64,000 bases of DNA from Bacteroidetes bacterium UBA2475 (lineage in GTDB: Bacteria; Bacteroidota; Bacteroidia; B-17B0; Aurantibacillaceae): the NCBI GenBank assembly GCA_002342065.1, contig DDPF01000012.1:806001-870000 (forward strand). Direction: 5' to 3'. The first letter of the stretch is position 1, and each line of letters begins with the position of its first letter. Position numbers and translations under genes: made by a program. Positions 62,082 to 64,000 of this stretch are shown piece after piece. The notes under the pieces were generated by a model. It was not told where the DNA came from, ran no database searches, and saw nothing but the letters and a program-made list of their open reading frames with translations.

Positions 62082-64000
62082 TAACGAATCTCTACCTCCA
62101 GTAATTTACCTATTAGATCGTTCTTAGGAAAGGGTGTATAATTTTGCATAAAGGGTGCCGTAGGCCACCACTCCTGATAATGAAACTCTTGTGACATCAC
62201 CATTAGCATTTGATTATTGGGTATGGTGGTCATAGTATTATCCATACGACAGATCTCTTTTAAATTATTTTTATCTTTTCCGATACGCCATATAATGCGT
62301 TGTGGTTGCCAGTCAATTTCAAAATAATAAAAATCGTCATTAAAAACCTCTGCATGTGGCGCAGCAACTTTTGAAGTAACCAGTTTATTAAAATAATTCC
62401 ACCTACAAAATTCTATCTCTTTTCCTTCTACCATTATTTTTTTTGCACCTATTACATAATTTTTAGGTTGCTGGCATCCCATATCCCAGTTAGTACAACA
62501 AATGGTAAGATCATTGTTATTTGCCGCATCTTCTTTTGGATAATTATCGCCGGTATTATAAGCAGATTGGGTCCAGTATTTAGATTCCTTTAAGATCTCA
62601 AAATCTATTTCAGAATAAGTTACCTGTGGCCTTGCCTCTTTTACCGATCCCTCGGTGTCGGGGAATTGTTTTGGAATGTAACCATAATCGGAGTTACAAA
62701 TACGGCGCATATTCCATTTTGCATCCGATTGAAAGATAAGCCAAAAGGCTGTTGTCAAACCATTCCACACGTTATCCTGAGAGATTATTTTTGGGAACTT
62801 AATTTTAGCACACCATTTGCCGTAGGTAAAACCAATTCGCGAAATAACGCCAACATGTTCTTTTTTAAATTCGTTTGGTTTATTGCCGGGATTAAAAATT
62901 GTGATTGCTTTTGCAACGCTATCTGAGACAGTCGTTTTACAGGGACAATCTGTTGCGTTGCTATAGGTGTGAACAAAATTTTTGCTTTGGCCATAAGAAC
63001 TAATAAGATCTTTGTATTGCTCACGGGTAAAATTTTCTGCTATCACATCCCTTATCTCTTTAACATTTACAAACTCAATTGTTTTATTGATGTGATGAAA
63101 GTATTGTGAGAAATGCGCTTTATGGCGCAGTGTTTCGGATGCGTTACAATTTGAATTAATTTCGCTAGTATTAAATTTTGAGCTGTTGATCTTTAATTTA
63201 TCTACAAATAAACCTGAGCCAAGATCAAGGCTAGCATTTACTGCCAGTTGTTCTTTAGCAAGCATTACTTTTGTACCCTCTAAATTTTTTCCTTCATTCA
63301 CCAAAAAATAAGTAAAAGGATTTACAAATTTTCCGTCAGGGGTTTTCTTTCCAACATTTTTAACTTCATCCGGAATTATAGATAGCCCTACCCCATTACA
63401 CACTACTAACAAAAATTTGTAGTTACCCATTCGCGGATTACGTTTGTAACGGTTATTATAGACAGAATCTGTTTGAAAACTATTTTCGATTGACCATAAT
63501 GCTTCTAAATAAGATTGTTCTTGCATGCTGATCTTATTGGCAACGGCTTTTTGTTTTACACTTTCAACCCAATCAGCTTCTGAGTTAATTTTGGCGTAAA
63601 ATTTGGTCAACAAACTATCACTTATAAATGTTCTTTCAGGATCAGCCCCATAGTATAATTGTTCATCGCGTGGATTACCAATTATTTTAAAACTATCTTT
63701 AACTGCTAATTCTTTTTCAATCACCGGAGTAGATTTGTATTCCATTTCTGCTAATTCCCAACTGCCATAAAAATTTTCTGCATCCAGCGAATCGCCATTT
63801 TGCCATTTATAGGATTCGTTCTGGTAATATAACTTGTAAAAGAACTGTTGTGGCTTGCCCGTATTTTTTATTGAGAACTCAAAAGAAAATTTTCCGTTTG
63901 GAAGTTGTTTTACTGTTGGAATTTCGACGCCGTAAAGAACCGAATTATTAAGATCAGCAGAAATTAAGTAAGTGGAATCGTTCTTTTTGACATTATAATT
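62081..64000 (-). CDS. GH16-fold-like protein, partial at the right edge
   Basis: The frame is open to base 64000, so the N-terminus is missing; 639 residues are visible. The visible part opens with a beta-rich segment (FEFSIKNTGK), then one copy of the 39-residue Trp-containing repeat (63482-63610) that is also found twice in the AlgX-like neighbour. The C-terminal 270 residues resemble a glycoside hydrolase family 16 jelly roll: GFTYGKWCAKIKFP, NGLTTAFWLIFQ and the catalytic-type motif SEIDFEIL (EIDFE at 62597-62611), then YYFEIDWQPQRIIWRIG. Several cysteines are present. It may cleave or bind the polysaccharide that the cassette modifies. An M at 63745 is not the true start because the frame continues upstream. 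Confidence 0.7.
   Translation of the reverse strand, partial: NYNVKKNDSTYLISADLNNSVLYGVEIPTVKQLPNGKFSFEFSIKNTGKPQQFFYKLYYQNESYKWQNGDSLDAENFYGSWELAEMEYKSTPVIEKELAVKDSFKIIGNPRDEQLYYGADPERTFISDSLLTKFYAKINSEADWVESVKQKAVANKISMQEQSYLEALWSIENSFQTDSVYNNRYKRNPRMGNYKFLLVVCNGVGLSIIPDEVKNVGKKTPDGKFVNPFTYFLVNEGKNLEGTKVMLAKEQLAVNASLDLGSGLFVDKLKINSSKFNTSEINSNCNASETLRHKAHFSQYFHHINKTIEFVNVKEIRDVIAENFTREQYKDLISSYGQSKNFVHTYSNATDCPCKTTVSDSVAKAITIFNPGNKPNEFKKEHVGVISRIGFTYGKWCAKIKFPKIISQDNVWNGLTTAFWLIFQSDAKWNMRRICNSDYGYIPKQFPDTEGSVKEARPQVTYSEIDFEILKESKYWTQSAYNTGDNYPKEDAANNNDLTICCTNWDMGCQQPKNYVIGAKKIMVEGKEIEFCRWNYFNKLVTSKVAAPHAEVFNDDFYYFEIDWQPQRIIWRIGKDKNNLKEICRMDNTMTTIPNNQMLMVMSQEFHYQEWWPTAPFMQNYTPFPKNDLIGKLLEVEIR

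Noticed and set aside
1..64000. CRISPR array, integrase, transposase or rRNA operon
   Set aside because: No regularly spaced direct repeats, transposase or recombinase motifs, or rRNA-like sequence were seen on either strand.

Overview
The window is about 64 kb of AT-rich bacterial DNA that reads as a chromosomal segment of a member of the Bacteroidota. The evidence is: three secreted proteins with type IX secretion (T9SS) C-terminal sorting domains; a MurF-alanine racemase fusion; a DUF4175 protein; a long-form LspA; a TraR/DksA protein that keeps only one zinc-finger cysteine; a LytTR regulator next to a TPR histidine kinase; and TAnnTTTG promoter-like boxes with little Shine-Dalgarno signal. 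I cannot assign a family or genus. I saw no rRNA, tRNA, CRISPR array, insertion sequence or prophage.

Layout. 1-7.3 kb: topoisomerase IV genes parE (cut by the window edge) and parC, separated by three lipoprotein genes of LPP20/TPR type. 7.5-18 kb: ruvC, a flippase-like membrane protein with a GT2 glycosyltransferase, an OppC-type permease, hemH, lspA, a DksA-like protein with a histone-H1-like tail, and ileS. 18-32 kb: an outer-membrane protein gene interrupted by an in-frame stop, a tandem universal stress protein, a RidA protein, an MBL-rhodanese fusion, an arylsulfotransferase-like protein, a PAP2/propeller/GNAT/membrane-protein run, an amino-acid permease with an SDR and two small envelope proteins, and a Tat-signal PLP enzyme followed by an exported RidA. 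32-38 kb: a LamG T9SS protein, a LytTR response regulator and its probable kinase, and an AraC-family relic. 38-44 kb: murF-alr, tdk, a conserved hypothetical, an M28 peptidase, nadD and a leaderless metzincin-like protein. 44-48 kb: four secreted or surface genes. 48-57 kb: pabB, a small lipoprotein, a TPR protein, an outer-membrane protein with no ordinary start codon, an RsbW-like ATPase and the DUF4175 protein. 57-64 kb: a T9SS protein, then a tightly coupled AlgX-like / MBOAT / GH16-like cassette that runs off the right edge.

Most genes are housekeeping or envelope genes. The best candidate for an under-described system is the right-hand cassette. It looks like a polysaccharide O-acylation unit (MBOAT plus an SGNH-like AlgX/AlgJ protein) joined to a GH16-fold protein, and the two soluble proteins share a 39-residue tryptophan-containing helical repeat. 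A second theme is a scatter of small repeats. Several are short-period (7-9 nt) arrays at the tips of inverted-repeat elements between convergent genes, one related array lies in frame inside ileS, and others are REP-like nested palindromes. Broken or unusual genes include an OMP with an in-frame TGA, an OMP reading frame that needs an ATT start, and an AraC relic.
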